Positions 8,952-17,502 of a DNA stretch of 64,000 bases are shown here, piece by piece. Both the position numbers and the translations under genes were made by a program. The stretch comes from SIAJ01 sp963773845. Its GTDB lineage: Bacteria > Planctomycetota > Planctomycetia > Gemmatales > Gemmataceae. The notes beneath the pieces were generated by a model. The model ran no database searches, was not told the DNA's origin, and saw only the letters and a list, made by a program, of their open reading frames with translations. How positions within the stretch are numbered: position 1 is the stretch's first letter; each line of letters opens with the position of its first letter. Location of the stretch: contig CAVZCU010000017.1 in the NCBI GenBank assembly GCA_963773845.1, positions 434,001-498,000 on the forward strand, read 5' to 3'.

Positions 8952-9719
8952 TCACCGCGCTAGCCATCCTCCATCAACAACAAGCGTTGTCCCGGTGATG
9001 TAGCTGCCGGCATCGCTCGCCAGGAGCAGCATGGGCCCGACCAGTTCATCGGGCTGGCCCCAACGGTTCAATGCCGTCCGTTCGGCAAACGCTTGCTTTT
9101 CGGCGGCCGACAGGATGCTCATCGGCATATCAGTCAGGAATGGTCCGGGGGCAATGCAATTGACCGTGACGCCGTCTTGTCCAAGATCGAGCGCACTCGC
9201 ATGCGTCAGTCCGAGCAAAGCCGCCTTGGATGCCGAATAGGCGTTGCGTTTTTCCTTGGAGACGAACGACATGATGCTCGCAATGTGAATCACCCTTCCC
9301 CACTTTCGCGCCCGCATCTGGGGAACGATCGCCCGTGTGAGCGCCATCGCGGATGAGAGATTCACCTCCAGGACTTTATCCCAAACTTCGTCGACAATCT
9401 CGTCAATGGGCTGAGGGGAATTCATGCCCGCGTTATTGATCAGGATGTCAATGCGGCCCATTTTTTCGAGCGCTGTCTTGGCGAGCTTGGCCACGTCGCC
9501 GCGGCGTGAGACGTCCGTGACGCAATAGGCGCCTTTGCGGCCAGTCGTCGCAGCGATTTCGTCCGCCGCGGCTTTCAACTCTGCCTCATTGCGACTCGCC
9601 AGAAAGACGTCAGCGCCGGCCTCGGCAAGGCCATGAGCCATGGCTTTGCCGAGCCCCTTGTTGCCACCCGTGACAAGAGCGACGCGGCCGGTGAGATCGA
9701 AGAGTTTTTTGGCATTCAT
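8952..9719 (-). CDS. SDR family NAD(P)-dependent oxidoreductase
   Basis: A classical short-chain dehydrogenase/reductase of 255 residues. The cofactor-binding motif TGGNKGLG is at about 17-24, the NNAG motif at about 95-98, the active-site Ser in IHIASIMS, and Tyr/Lys in YSASK. The PGPF and TTLVVDGG C-terminal motifs are also present. The Arg in the loop after strand 2 (LASRNEAEL) suggests NADP preference, which is an inference. Gluconate 5-dehydrogenase-like and 3-oxoacyl-ACP reductase-like members share this layout, so the substrate is open. The Dabb gene lies directly upstream with a 3-base gap, suggesting co-transcription. Confidence 0.9.
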   Translation of the reverse strand: MNAKKLFDLTGRVALVTGGNKGLGKAMAHGLAEAGADVFLASRNEAELKAAADEIAATTGRKGAYCVTDVSRRGDVAKLAKTALEKMGRIDILINNAGMNSPQPIDEIVDEVWDKVLEVNLSSAMALTRAIVPQMRARKWGRVIHIASIMSFVSKEKRNAYSASKAALLGLTHASALDLGQDGVTVNCIAPGPFLTDMPMSILSAAEKQAFAERTALNRWGQPDELVGPMLLLASDAGSYITGTTLVVDGGWLAR

Positions 9720-9722
9720 GGG

Positions 9723-10109
9723 TTATTTCCGCGAAGCATCGATGTGGGAATCATACACTTTCACGCCCTTCCACAGGTCCTTGTTCTCGGCAATGAATTT
9801 CAAGTGCATCGGGTGCGTCAGATAGCTGTCGTGCGATTTCTTGTCCTTAAAAACCACGTGCAGAGCTACGTCCCAGTCGGTGGCGCTTACCGCCTCCTTG
9901 ACGTCTTTCGCCCGGGGTCCGGCGCTGAAGTAAATCACACCGTCGCGATCCTTAAGATACTTGTAACAAGCGTCCACGAGCTTCTTCTTGTTCGCGTCTG
10001 TTTTTTCTTTTAACTCGAAGAAGACCATGTGCCCGTATGCCGGCCCGTCGGCCCGAGCAGTGATAGTGAAGACCGCGGCTACAGTTACGACGGCAAGCAA
10101 GCGCTTCAT
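9723..10109 (-). CDS. Exported Dabb (stress-responsive A/B barrel) domain protein
   Basis: A 128-residue protein. An N-terminal signal peptide (MKRLLAVVTVAAVFTITARA, cleavage about residue 20) precedes a single Dabb domain: GHMVFFELKE, the helix KKKLVDACYKYL, FSAGPRAKDV, then DVALHVVFKDKKSHDSY and YLTHPMHLKF. The His in the first strand and the HxxF motif are typical. The family comprises small ferredoxin-like barrels, often dimeric, with varied or unknown roles. It is probably the first gene of a two-gene unit with the SDR. Confidence 0.85.
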   Translation of the reverse strand: MKRLLAVVTVAAVFTITARADGPAYGHMVFFELKEKTDANKKKLVDACYKYLKDRDGVIYFSAGPRAKDVKEAVSATDWDVALHVVFKDKKSHDSYLTHPMHLKFIAENKDLWKGVKVYDSHIDASRK

Positions 10110-10210
10110 GACAGCTCCGGTTGTAAAGGATGACTCGCCACTGTTGTAGGCATGGAGCCGCCGGACGTCGGCTACAATTGCAGCGATCTGCGTGGGAAGT
10201 GAGATTGAAC

Positions 10211-10822
10211 ATGGCAGCAGGTGATCTCGTCGTGGCCATGACCGGTGCGAGCGGCTCGCCCTACGGTGTTCGGCTGCTCGAAGTGCTATTGACGGCGGGC
10301 CGAACCGTTCATCTGGTCATTAGCCCCGCGGCCACCGAGGTCATGCAGCGCGAACTCCGCATAACGATCGACGTCAACCGATTCGACCCAGGACTTTTGC
10401 TTCCAGCCGGGCTCGACCTTTCGGGGCTTCACTACCACCATTACCGCAATTTCCAGGCGGGAATCGCCAGCGGCTCATTCCTGACCGCCGGTATGGTGAT
10501 CTGCCCGTGCAGCATGGGGACGCTCGCCGCCATTGCGCACGGCACCTCGGAAAACCTGATTCACCGGGCCGCCGATGTTCATCTCAAGGAACGCCGCAGG
10601 TTGGTCCTCGTGCCGCGTGAGACACCATTGGGATTGGTTCAACTGAGGAACATGACCACCGTCGCCGAGGCTGGAGCGATTGTTCTTCCCGCAATGCCGG
10701 CGTTCTACACGTTGCCGAAGAGCGTCAACGACATGATCGATTTTGTCGTCGGCCGCATTTGCGATCAACTGGGAGTGGAGCATGGACTGCTGAAGCGGTG
10801 GGGAGTTGAAAGCAATGAATGA
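10211..10822 (+). CDS. ubiX: UbiX family flavin prenyltransferase
   Basis: UbiX transfers a dimethylallyl group to FMN, making the prenylated FMN cofactor of UbiD-type decarboxylases. The 203-residue protein shows the family signatures: VAMTGASGSPYGVRLLEVL at the N-terminus (FMN phosphate site), the Ser-rich CPCSMGTLAAIAHG segment, ENLIHRAADVHLKERRRLVLVPRETPL, and LPAMPAFYTLPKSV near the end. The start at ATG 10211 gives the usual short N-terminus. Its 3' end overlaps the glycerate kinase start by eight bases, indicating translational coupling. No ubiD is in the window. Confidence 0.93.
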   Translation: MAAGDLVVAMTGASGSPYGVRLLEVLLTAGRTVHLVISPAATEVMQRELRITIDVNRFDPGLLLPAGLDLSGLHYHHYRNFQAGIASGSFLTAGMVICPCSMGTLAAIAHGTSENLIHRAADVHLKERRRLVLVPRETPLGLVQLRNMTTVAEAGAIVLPAMPAFYTLPKSVNDMIDFVVGRICDQLGVEHGLLKRWGVESNE

Positions 10823-12131
10823 TCTCTCCGCCGACGCTCTGGCCATCTGGCATGCCGCGGTTGATGCCGTTCGGCCGGGGGTGTTGCTGCCAAAGCAGAT
10901 TCTCGCGAACGAAATGATTCAGCGTGCGATTGCCTCCGCCAAGCGAATCCTCGTGGTCGGCGCCGGCAAGGCGGGCGCTGCGATGAGTGAGGCGCTTGAG
11001 GAGTCGCTTGCCAATCAAATCGACAGGCTCACGGGCTTCGTCAATGTTCCCGCCGACGCCGTGCGAACATTGAAGCGCATTCGCGTGCATGCCGCCCGGC
11101 CCGCCGCGAGTAATTACCCGACTTCTGAAGGAGTCGCCGGCGCTGAGGAAATGCTGCGACTTCTCGGTTCGGCTGGCCCTGATGATATTGCGATTTGCTT
11201 GCTATCCGGAGGCGGCTCGGCCCTGCTGCCGGCGCCGGATGGAGTCTCGCTTGAAGACAAGCAAGCCGTGACAAAGCTGCTCCATGCCTGCGGCGCGACC
11301 ATTGACGAAATGAATGCTGTGCGCAAGCATCTTTCGCGCATCAAAGGCGGCCGACTCGCCCAAGCCTTTCGCGGTCGCGAACTCTTTAGCCTCATCATGT
11401 CGGATGTTGTCGGCGATCCGCTCGATGTCATTGCTTCCGGGCCGACCGCGGCCGATCCATCCACGTTCGCCGATGCGTTGGCCGTGCTGGATCGATACGA
11501 CCTGCGAATGAAATCGCCCGCCGCGGTCGTCGCCCATCTGGAACTCGGCGCATCGGGTAAAATCCCCGAGACGCTCAAGGCACTTCCCGAGCATGTTCAC
11601 AACGTCATCCTTGGCAATAACGCACTGGCCCTGCGAGCGGCAACCGCAAGGGCGGAATTGCTTGGCTATCATGTTCTCAATCTTGGCTCGTTTGTCGAAG
11701 GAGAAACCCGGCAGGTAGCACTTGCGATGGCGGGAATAGTTCGCAGTATCCAGATCGACAGGCTGCCAATTGCGCCGCCGGCATGCATCTTGATCGGCGG
11801 CGAGACGACGGTCACGCTCGGCCCCGATTCAGGCAAGGGCGGGCGTAATCAGGAATTCGTCCTGGCAATACTGAAGCAACTCGGACCGGAGGGAATGCGG
11901 AACGTGGCCGTTCTAAGTGGCGGCACCGATGGCGAGGACGGCCCGACCGATGCCGCGGGCGCGATTGCCGATGAAATCACCTGGGGGGATCTGAATCGGC
12001 ATCGACTCAACGTCTCCGAGCATGTGAATCGGCATGACGCCTATCCGCTCTTCGACGCAGTCGGCGGATTGATTCGCACCGGCCTCACGCAAACGAACGT
12101 GATGGATGTCCGGGTGATACTTGTCAATTGA
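10815..12131 (+). CDS. DUF4147 glycerate 2-kinase family protein
   Basis: Members phosphorylate D-glycerate to 2-phosphoglycerate in the serine/glyoxylate and hydroxypyruvate routes. The protein has 438 residues. VVGAGKAGAAMSEALEE is the N-terminal glycine-rich motif, CLLSGGGSALLPAPDGV the central GGGSA motif, IKGGRLAQAF and SDVVGDPLDVIASGPTAADP the hinge, and GGETTVTLGPDSGKGGRNQEF the C-terminal nucleotide region, followed by GGTDGEDGPTDAAGA. I chose ATG 10815, preceded by GGGGAG, over the in-frame TTG at 10806. It overlaps ubiX, so the two are one operon although the functional link is not obvious. Confidence 0.92.
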   Translation: MNDLSADALAIWHAAVDAVRPGVLLPKQILANEMIQRAIASAKRILVVGAGKAGAAMSEALEESLANQIDRLTGFVNVPADAVRTLKRIRVHAARPAASNYPTSEGVAGAEEMLRLLGSAGPDDIAICLLSGGGSALLPAPDGVSLEDKQAVTKLLHACGATIDEMNAVRKHLSRIKGGRLAQAFRGRELFSLIMSDVVGDPLDVIASGPTAADPSTFADALAVLDRYDLRMKSPAAVVAHLELGASGKIPETLKALPEHVHNVILGNNALALRAATARAELLGYHVLNLGSFVEGETRQVALAMAGIVRSIQIDRLPIAPPACILIGGETTVTLGPDSGKGGRNQEFVLAILKQLGPEGMRNVAVLSGGTDGEDGPTDAAGAIADEITWGDLNRHRLNVSEHVNRHDAYPLFDAVGGLIRTGLTQTNVMDVRVILVN

Positions 12132-12170
12132 GATCGTGGGGGACGGATTACAAATCCGTCCCACCTGGGG

Positions 12171-12593
12171 TCAGCCGTTCGGCTCGTAGTACACCGTCCC
12201 CGTTGAATCGACATGCGGGGTGTAGTAGTTGAGCGATCCGCCATTCTCGGCGAAGACGCGAGCGGCCTGACTTTCAAAATCGGACCCCCACGCCGAACCC
12301 GTGTTGCCGTTGCCGGCGTTCAAGGCCGTTGCGACCAGGCCACGATGGGAGCCGACGATGGCGGCGCCGGTGGTTGCCAGGACGACCGCACCGGCAGCGA
12401 TGACTGCTGCCCGCTTGACCTCCGTCGCGGTCGTCTCCCGGCCCGTCACCTCCGTGACTTTGACCGCGACCGCTTCCGCGGCCCGATCGGCCCGCTCGCG
12501 GGCTTCTTTGGTTGCCTTGACGGCCCTTTCGCCGGCAGTCTTGATAAACCCCTTCGCTTTTTCACCGAATGCTTTCATGTCGAAGTTCATCAT
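12171..12593 (-). CDS. Hypothetical Ala/Lys-rich helical protein with one membrane segment
   Basis: A 140-residue protein. The first 60 residues are an amphipathic helix rich in Ala, Lys, Glu and Arg (KAFGEKAKGFIKTAGERAVK), reminiscent of LEA-like or YtxH-like helices. A hydrophobic stretch follows (AAVIAAGAVVLATTGAAIVG), then a polar tail with SLNYYTPHVDSTGTVYYEPN. No family was recognised. It is convergent with the glycerate kinase gene. The 220 bases upstream to the next gene show nothing clear. Confidence 0.55.
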   Translation of the reverse strand: MMNFDMKAFGEKAKGFIKTAGERAVKATKEARERADRAAEAVAVKVTEVTGRETTATEVKRAAVIAAGAVVLATTGAAIVGSHRGLVATALNAGNGNTGSAWGSDFESQAARVFAENGGSLNYYTPHVDSTGTVYYEPNG

Positions 12594-12814
12594 CGTCTCC
12601 GCTTCAAAGGACCCGAGTTTTGGGCCACAACTTGCGGAGCGAAAAATGCCTGACTCTGTTACAGCCGTTTTCGAGATTTGTTTCAGTCAGTCGATCCGGG
12701 GCCGGGTGGGAGATGACTGTTGCCTGAGCGTCAATGCCGTATAACCCTTTTGGGAGGAATCCCGTCGCCTTGGCGCAACAATGTTCACTTCTCGTGTGAC
12801 AATGTGGGATTGCT

Positions 12815-13502
12815 ATGACTCGATTGTTTCCACTTGTTGTGTTGGCCCTGGCTTTTCCGGGCGTTGTGCAGGCCTCGTACACCTACAGGGTTACCGTCGA
12901 TACCACCGGGTTCACCGAACAGGACATTTACCTGGACTTCCAATTCAATCCGCTCGGCATGCCGGTGCACCCAGCAACCGCGACCGTCAGCAACTTCTAT
13001 GTGAGTGGTGGAACCGGGTATTGGAGCAACCTCTCTCAAACTCCTTACAGTGTTGACGGCTTTATTGAGCCGAATCGAATGGTCATCACGAACACGTATT
13101 CAGTTAATCAATCCTTGGATGTAATTTCACGGGGCGACGAGTTCGGCTTCTTATTGACAATCGATACTCCGGTTCCCGATCCGCTATATGGCAGCCAGTT
13201 CAAATTGGGCGTTTACGGCAGCCAAACGGGGGAAACAGACGGACTTTTATACGCTCATCGGCGATGGTCCTGGGGGTCAACCGACCGCATTGTGGATCGA
13301 CGTTTCGCCAGTGACCGGGCAAACGTTAGTCACGCACCGACCGGACGACCGCGTCACCGCCGACTTACTCAATCCAGTCCCCGCACCGGGCCCTTGGATC
13401 CTCTTGGCGACGGCGGGCGGCTACTTGGGTTTCGCAGGTTTTTTGACCGCAGCGCGTCGCCGCTTGCACTCGCCAGGTGCGGTTGGATCACTCACCTGCT
13501 GA
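12815..13502 (+). CDS. PEP-CTERM-like secreted protein, frameshifted
   Basis: A signal peptide (MTRLFPLVVLALAFPGVVQA) is followed by a beta-rich domain (YTYRVTVDTTGFTEQDIYLD, then FNPLGMP) of a kind seen in NF038129-like PEP-CTERM proteins. Near 13233 an extra G in a run of five shifts the frame; the next frame continues with KQTDFYTLIGDGPGGQPTALW and DDRVTADLLN. It ends with VPAPGPWILLATAGGYLGFA, a hydrophobic helix, and the basic tail TAARRR, which is the layout of a C-terminal sorting signal with PAP in place of PEP. Export and sorting are inferred, and no exosortase is in the window. Confidence 0.65.
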
Positions 13503-13570
13503 GTCTTCGTCGAACGACGTGGATTTGCAACGAATTCCGGTGCAGCGCAAATACCAGGGCAATTCAAAAA

Positions 13571-13644
13571 GGAAGGCGGCCAAGATGGCCAACATGGCCA
13601 AGGCGGCCACCGTTTTCTCCATCCCCCCTTTGGCCATCTTCCTC
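13571..13644. repeat. Hairpin repeat of the ggaaggcggccaag family, copy 1
   Basis: An imperfect inverted repeat with a 5' arm ggaaggcggccaag and a 3' arm ending ttggccatcttcc. Inside are three near-copies of a nine-base unit (ggccaagat, ggccaacat, ggccaaggc), followed by ttttctccatcccccc. A second copy lies at 35612-35675. It sits in the gene-free stretch 13503-13737 between two convergent genes, where nothing else was seen. Confidence 0.6.
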
Positions 13645-13737
13645 TCGGGCCGCGACCTGAAATTCAAAAAATCCAATAATCATAATTCAATTGCACCATG
13701 ATCCACCCTCGCTGACCGACCGGAACAAGCTCGCGGC

Positions 13738-15224
13738 TCAAAGTTGCTTTTCCGCAATCTCGAGCGCCCGCAACAAGCCTTTCGCTTTGTTCACCGTTTC
13801 CTGATACTCCGACTCTGGATCGCTATCCGCGACCACGCCGGCGCCGGCTTGCACGTATGCCGTTTGGCCTTGGACCACCATCGTGTCGCAGCGCAATGCA
13901 CGTATCCATGTTGCCGGTGAAATCGACGTAGCCGACGGCCCCGCCGTACGGCCCGCGGCGGTGCGGCTCCAGTTCGTCGATAATCTGCATTGCGCGCACC
14001 TTCGGCGCCGGATAGTGTGCCGGCCGGCAGGCATGAACGCAGGGCATCGAAAGCGGTCTTGTCCGCTTGCAAACGACCTGTCACGGTGCTGGAAATGTGC
14101 ATCACGTGGCTATAGCGCTCGACCGTGAGCAAATCGCTCAACTCAACGCTGCCAAACTTGGCCACCCGGCCCACATCATTGCGGCCGAGATCGACTAACA
14201 TGATGTGCTCGGCCCGTTCCTTCGGGTCGGCGATCAATTCCTCGGCCAGGGCTTTGTCTTCTTCCGGCGTGGCGCCGCGGCGGCGCGTGCCGGCCAATGG
14301 ACGGATCGTGACCAGATCGCCCTCGACTCGCGTCATGATCTCCGGCGAAGCGCCGACGAGAGTAGTCGTGCCGGCCTTCACGTAGAACATGAACGGCGAG
14401 GGGTTCACCGTTCGCAACGCCCGGTAAATATCGAACGGCCGGGCCGTGGTCGTCGCCTTGAACCGTTGACTCAATACGACTTGGAAGATGTCGCCAGCGT
14501 TGATGTACTCCTTGCACTTGACGACCGCTGACTTGAAATCGTCCTTCGTGAAATTCGATTGGTGGGCGATCGTCACCGGGCCACGCGGATCAATATCGGT
14601 CAATTGCAAGTCGGCGACGCCTTGCTGCAAGCGCTCGACGAGCCGATCGACCTTGGCACAGGCATCGTCATAACACTTGCGCAAGTTGTTTGGATCGATG
14701 TGAGCATGCGCGACGGCGGCCACGGTCTTGTCGATGTGGTCGAAGACGACCATGCGGTCGTAGAAAGCAAAGCTCAAGTCGGGGAGGCCACGATCATCTT
14801 CCGGGGCGTTCGGCAAATGCTCCACATAACGAACGGTGTCGTAACCCGCGTAGCCGACCGCTCCACCACAGAATCGCGGCAAGCCGCTGACATTCGGGGC
14901 GCGAAACGCCGACAACTTTTCTTCGAGCAGCCGGAGCGGGTCGGGATGGGTTGTTTCTTGCTTCGCGGCTCGACCCGTTTGGGTCACGACGCGGCGATCG
15001 AACGCTTCGAATCGAAAGAAAGGCCCGCTGCCGACAAAGCTGTAGCGACCCATCCGCTCGCCGCCGACAACACTTTCGAACAGAAATGCCCAGTCCCCTT
15101 CCTGGACTTTGCAGAATGCGCTTACCGGGGTCAGTGAATCGCCCAAAAGCTGACGATACACCGGCACGACGGTATGCCCAGCCGCCAGTTGCGTGAATTC
15201 ATCGAAGGAGGGGAAGTAGCGCAA
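13738..15224 (-). CDS. trpE: Anthranilate synthase component I (TrpE), two frameshifts
   Basis: TrpE converts chorismate and ammonia from TrpG to anthranilate, the first step of tryptophan synthesis. The N-terminal lobe shows LESVVGGERMGRYSFVG, part of the tryptophan-binding region. The chorismate-binding core has GDIFQVVLSQRF, SPFMFYVK, ASPEIMTRVEGD, IRPLAGTRRRG, ERAEHIMLVDLGRNDVGRV and LPAGTLSGA. Near 14011 one base is missing (GTLSGA-PKVRAMQIIDELE in the next frame), and near 13893 one base is extra (CIALR-TMVVQG). The end matches VQAGAGVVADSDPESEYQ. Both breaks look like sequence errors. The TTG start is supported by GGAGG five bases upstream. No other trp gene is adjacent. Confidence 0.9.
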
Positions 15225-15255
15225 GCGAGCCTCCGCAAGACCGGTTGAGATTGGT

Positions 15256-16056
15256 CTATGCGGCTTCGTCGGAACCTGCCAGCGTCAAGATCGTCTCCTC
15301 GTACTCCGCGATCGGTTGAAAACCGAGCCGTTGATAACAGGCGATTGCGGCCGCGTTGTCCGCTTTCACATTAAGGCCAATGTGATCAACCGTGGCGCTC
15401 AGTTCCATGCACGTTCGGGCAGTGATGGCGGCCGCATATCCACGGCCGCGGTGCTTTGGATGCGTGACGATGTTGCCAAGCGCGGCCACGCGTTGCACGC
15501 GGGAATAAACATGGGGGCCAGCGGCGCTGACCAGTTCGCCGTTCACGCGAAGTCCATAGTAATGGCCCGTTTCGATCTGGCGGGGATCGAACCAATTGCC
15601 CGGATAGCCAATGGCATAGAGCGATCGCAGATCGGGAATGTCGGCGGCGGAAAGCCGCTGAACTCGGTCGACGCCCGGCACATCGAGGACCGGCTTGACC
15701 AGTGCCATCTTGCGGTGTGGGCCGTGGGACTGTGCACGAATGTTCGTCCCCAGAGCGTCGCGGCAACCGGGACTCAAATGCGCGTAAAACCGTCGCGGAA
15801 GCAGCCGGCACGCGTCCTTGAGAAGTTCATGCATTGGCGCGAATGGCGGATCATGCAGTGCCATCACCGTGGGCGTTTCGAAGGCGGTGTAAAGAAGCAG
15901 AACGGCTTGAATGGCGCCGTTATCCTCCAGGGCATACCAGGTCGTATACGGCCAGAAAAAGTCGTCGAGATCGCCCAGCGCATAGATGTGCAGGAACACA
16001 TTGCGCCGGAGAATCGGCTCAATTTCATCCTTGCTGTGCAGGCTGACGACGCGCAC
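15256..16056 (-). CDS. GNAT family N-acetyltransferase
   Basis: A 266-residue protein with a GTG start. The acetyltransferase fold is in the C-terminal half. ALGNIVTHPKHRGRGYAAAI is the acetyl-CoA binding motif A (R/Q-x-x-G-x-A), and LNVKADNAAAIACYQRLGF is motif B. The N-terminal half (FLHIYALGDLDDFFWPYTTW) resembles the extra domain of FR47/DUF4081-type GNATs that typically acylate amino acids or antibiotics. The substrate cannot be predicted. It lies 31 bases upstream of the trpE start, so the two could be transcribed together. Confidence 0.85.
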   Translation of the reverse strand: MRVVSLHSKDEIEPILRRNVFLHIYALGDLDDFFWPYTTWYALEDNGAIQAVLLLYTAFETPTVMALHDPPFAPMHELLKDACRLLPRRFYAHLSPGCRDALGTNIRAQSHGPHRKMALVKPVLDVPGVDRVQRLSAADIPDLRSLYAIGYPGNWFDPRQIETGHYYGLRVNGELVSAAGPHVYSRVQRVAALGNIVTHPKHRGRGYAAAITARTCMELSATVDHIGLNVKADNAAAIACYQRLGFQPIAEYEETILTLAGSDEAA

Positions 16057-16124
16057 GTATTGCTTTCGGTTTTGCGAATGCTGATTAATTGCACCTGATT
16101 TGGATCATACAAATCAACCCGCTG

Positions 16125-16209
16125 GCGAGCCGCTGACATGAGTCGGCGGAGGAACCTGCCATTTTCCTGGAGCCTACGCTCCCTCCGCCGACAAACGTCG
16201 GCGGCTCGC
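16125..16209. repeat. Inverted repeat element A in the 0.8-kb intergenic region
   Basis: Arms gcgagccgctgac..gtcggcggagg (from 16125) and cctccgccgac..gtcggcggctcgc (ending 16209) are reverse complements with a short spacer, giving a stable hairpin. It is the first of three unrelated hairpins in the gene-free stretch 16057-16878. A shorter relative (ttgtag...ctacaa with gccgccggacgtcggc) lies near 10142-10176. Confidence 0.55.
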
Positions 16210-16342
16210 TGTTACCCACTGAGGTGCAATGAACCGCCTTCGGCTCACAAGGCTAGCAGCTTGTGGCCACGGTGCAGCGCTCACAAGCGAGAAGCTTGTG
16301 CTCACGGTTCCGGCTTTCGGGAGAGGGGTAGTGAAAAAAAAT

Positions 16343-16404
16343 GACCGGCAGAAACTGGCTCGATTCAGTCGCCCATACCTGATCGAGATAGTTTTCTGCC
16401 GGTC
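16343..16404. repeat. Inverted repeat element B (long near-perfect hairpin)
   Basis: Arms 16343-16364 (gaccggcagaaact, then tcgat) and 16382-16404 (atcga, then agttttctgccggtc) pair over about 20 positions with a loop of about 17 bases. A run of eight A lies just before the left arm, so on the minus strand the hairpin is followed by a U-run and could act as a terminator. No convincing gene borders it on that strand. Confidence 0.5.
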
Positions 16405-16686
16405 TGACCGTAAAGAATTGCAACCGCAATGCCAGAGCCGGTTCAATTTCCAATCATTTCCTCGATTGCAGGTTTTCTCGACAGAGGTGGGCGATTTTCC
16501 TCGGGGAATTGACCCGAATCGACCTTTTGGTCGCACACAGTCAAGGCGTTTCATCGAAGTTGGGCCGTTCATTACCTGCTGTTCGGAAAGCGTCTTCCCA
16601 TTCCTCTGGCTTTGCAGCCCATCATTCGGACCACCGCGCGGTGAGCCCATCCGTTCGCGGAGAGCATGTGCGCGAATCGGCGCCAG

Positions 16687-16786
16687 AGTCGCCTTTCGCT
16701 CCGCGAAAGGAAAGGGCACGCTGCTCGCGAGTCGGTTTTGCGCGTTTTCGCGAGCCGCCGTTCCTTTCGCCGAGCGAAAGGCGACT
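16687..16786. repeat. MITE-like inverted repeat, agtcgcctttcgctc type
   Basis: The outer 24 bases are inverted copies: agtcgcctttcgctccgcgaaagg at the left has its reverse complement at 16763-16786 with a single difference. Each arm is itself palindromic (cctttcgc/gcgaaagg). The element is 100 bases long and lacks a coding region, which fits a miniature inverted-repeat element. It lies just upstream of the tetR promoter. Confidence 0.65.
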
Positions 16787-16840
16787 ATGGTGAATCGCTT
16801 GCCGATTTGTGCATTAGCTCTATCCCGTTGGAAACTGAAT

Positions 16841-16855
16841 AAACTATAATAGTTT
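16841..16855 (+). promoter_or_regulatory. Perfect palindrome over a TATAAT box: candidate TetR operator/promoter
   Basis: aaactataatagttt is a 15-base perfect palindrome about a central A, and it contains a consensus -10 box TATAAT at 16845-16850, 28 bases before the tetR GTG start. A broader inverted pair gaaact...agtttc (16831-16856) surrounds it. The local AT-richness contrasts with the G+C-rich flanks. A repressor bound here would block RNA polymerase, the usual arrangement for TetR autoregulation. No good -35 box was found. Confidence 0.5.
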
Positions 16856-16878
16856 CTAAGGTTTGTGCGAGACGCATC

Positions 16879-17502
16879 GTGGACAAGGGAGCAGGCCGAG
16901 AATTGAAATCGCTATCGCGAGCCCGGGAAAGGCTCGTGGCCGCCGCTCGACGCCAGTTTCTTGCGCATGGATTTCGTGGCGTCACCATGGATGAACTGGC
17001 TCACGATCTGGGCATGAGCAAGAAGACCCTTTACGAGCATTTCCCCAGCAAGGTGAAACTCGTGGAAGCCGTGCTCGCCGACAAGTTCGAAGAAATGGAT
17101 GCCGATCTGGCTCGGATCGCCGCGGCGTCCACGACCGATTTTCTCCGGGCCCTACACGAATTGCTTGCGACGCTGCATCGACATGCCGGCGAGATTCAGC
17201 CGCCGTTCGTTCGCGATGTGCAGCGATCGGCGCCCGACTTATTCCAGTTGGTGGAATCGCGCCGGTCCGCCCTGATTCGCCGTCACTTTGGCCGACTATT
17301 CGACGTGGGCCGTCGGGCGGGAATGATCCGGACCGATATTCCCGCCCGACTCGCAATCGCGATATTGCTGGGGGCAGTTCAGAGCGTCCTCAATCCTCAA
17401 GGGATGAGCGATTTGCGAATTACGCCCCAGTCTGGTGTCTCCGCAGTCATTTCCGTGGTTCTCGAAGGGCTCGTCACACGTTCCGGGAGGCGAAAGCAAT
17501 GA
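16879..17502 (+). CDS. TetR/AcrR family transcriptional regulator
   Basis: A 207-residue repressor-type protein with a GTG start. The N-terminal helix-turn-helix is complete: RERLVAAARRQFLAHGFRGV, TMDELAHDLGMSKKTLYEHF, then the anchoring helix SKVKLVEAVLADKF. The C-terminal ligand domain (residues about 70-200) has the LLGAVQSVLNP helix. It starts an operon with the HlyD-like, ABC ATPase and ABC permease genes: its TGA overlaps the next ATG (ATGA). The order matches the E. coli ybiH-ybhGFS set, so it probably controls this efflux system through the palindrome at 16841. Confidence 0.92.
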   Translation: MDKGAGRELKSLSRARERLVAAARRQFLAHGFRGVTMDELAHDLGMSKKTLYEHFPSKVKLVEAVLADKFEEMDADLARIAAASTTDFLRALHELLATLHRHAGEIQPPFVRDVQRSAPDLFQLVESRRSALIRRHFGRLFDVGRRAGMIRTDIPARLAIAILLGAVQSVLNPQGMSDLRITPQSGVSAVISVVLEGLVTRSGRRKQ

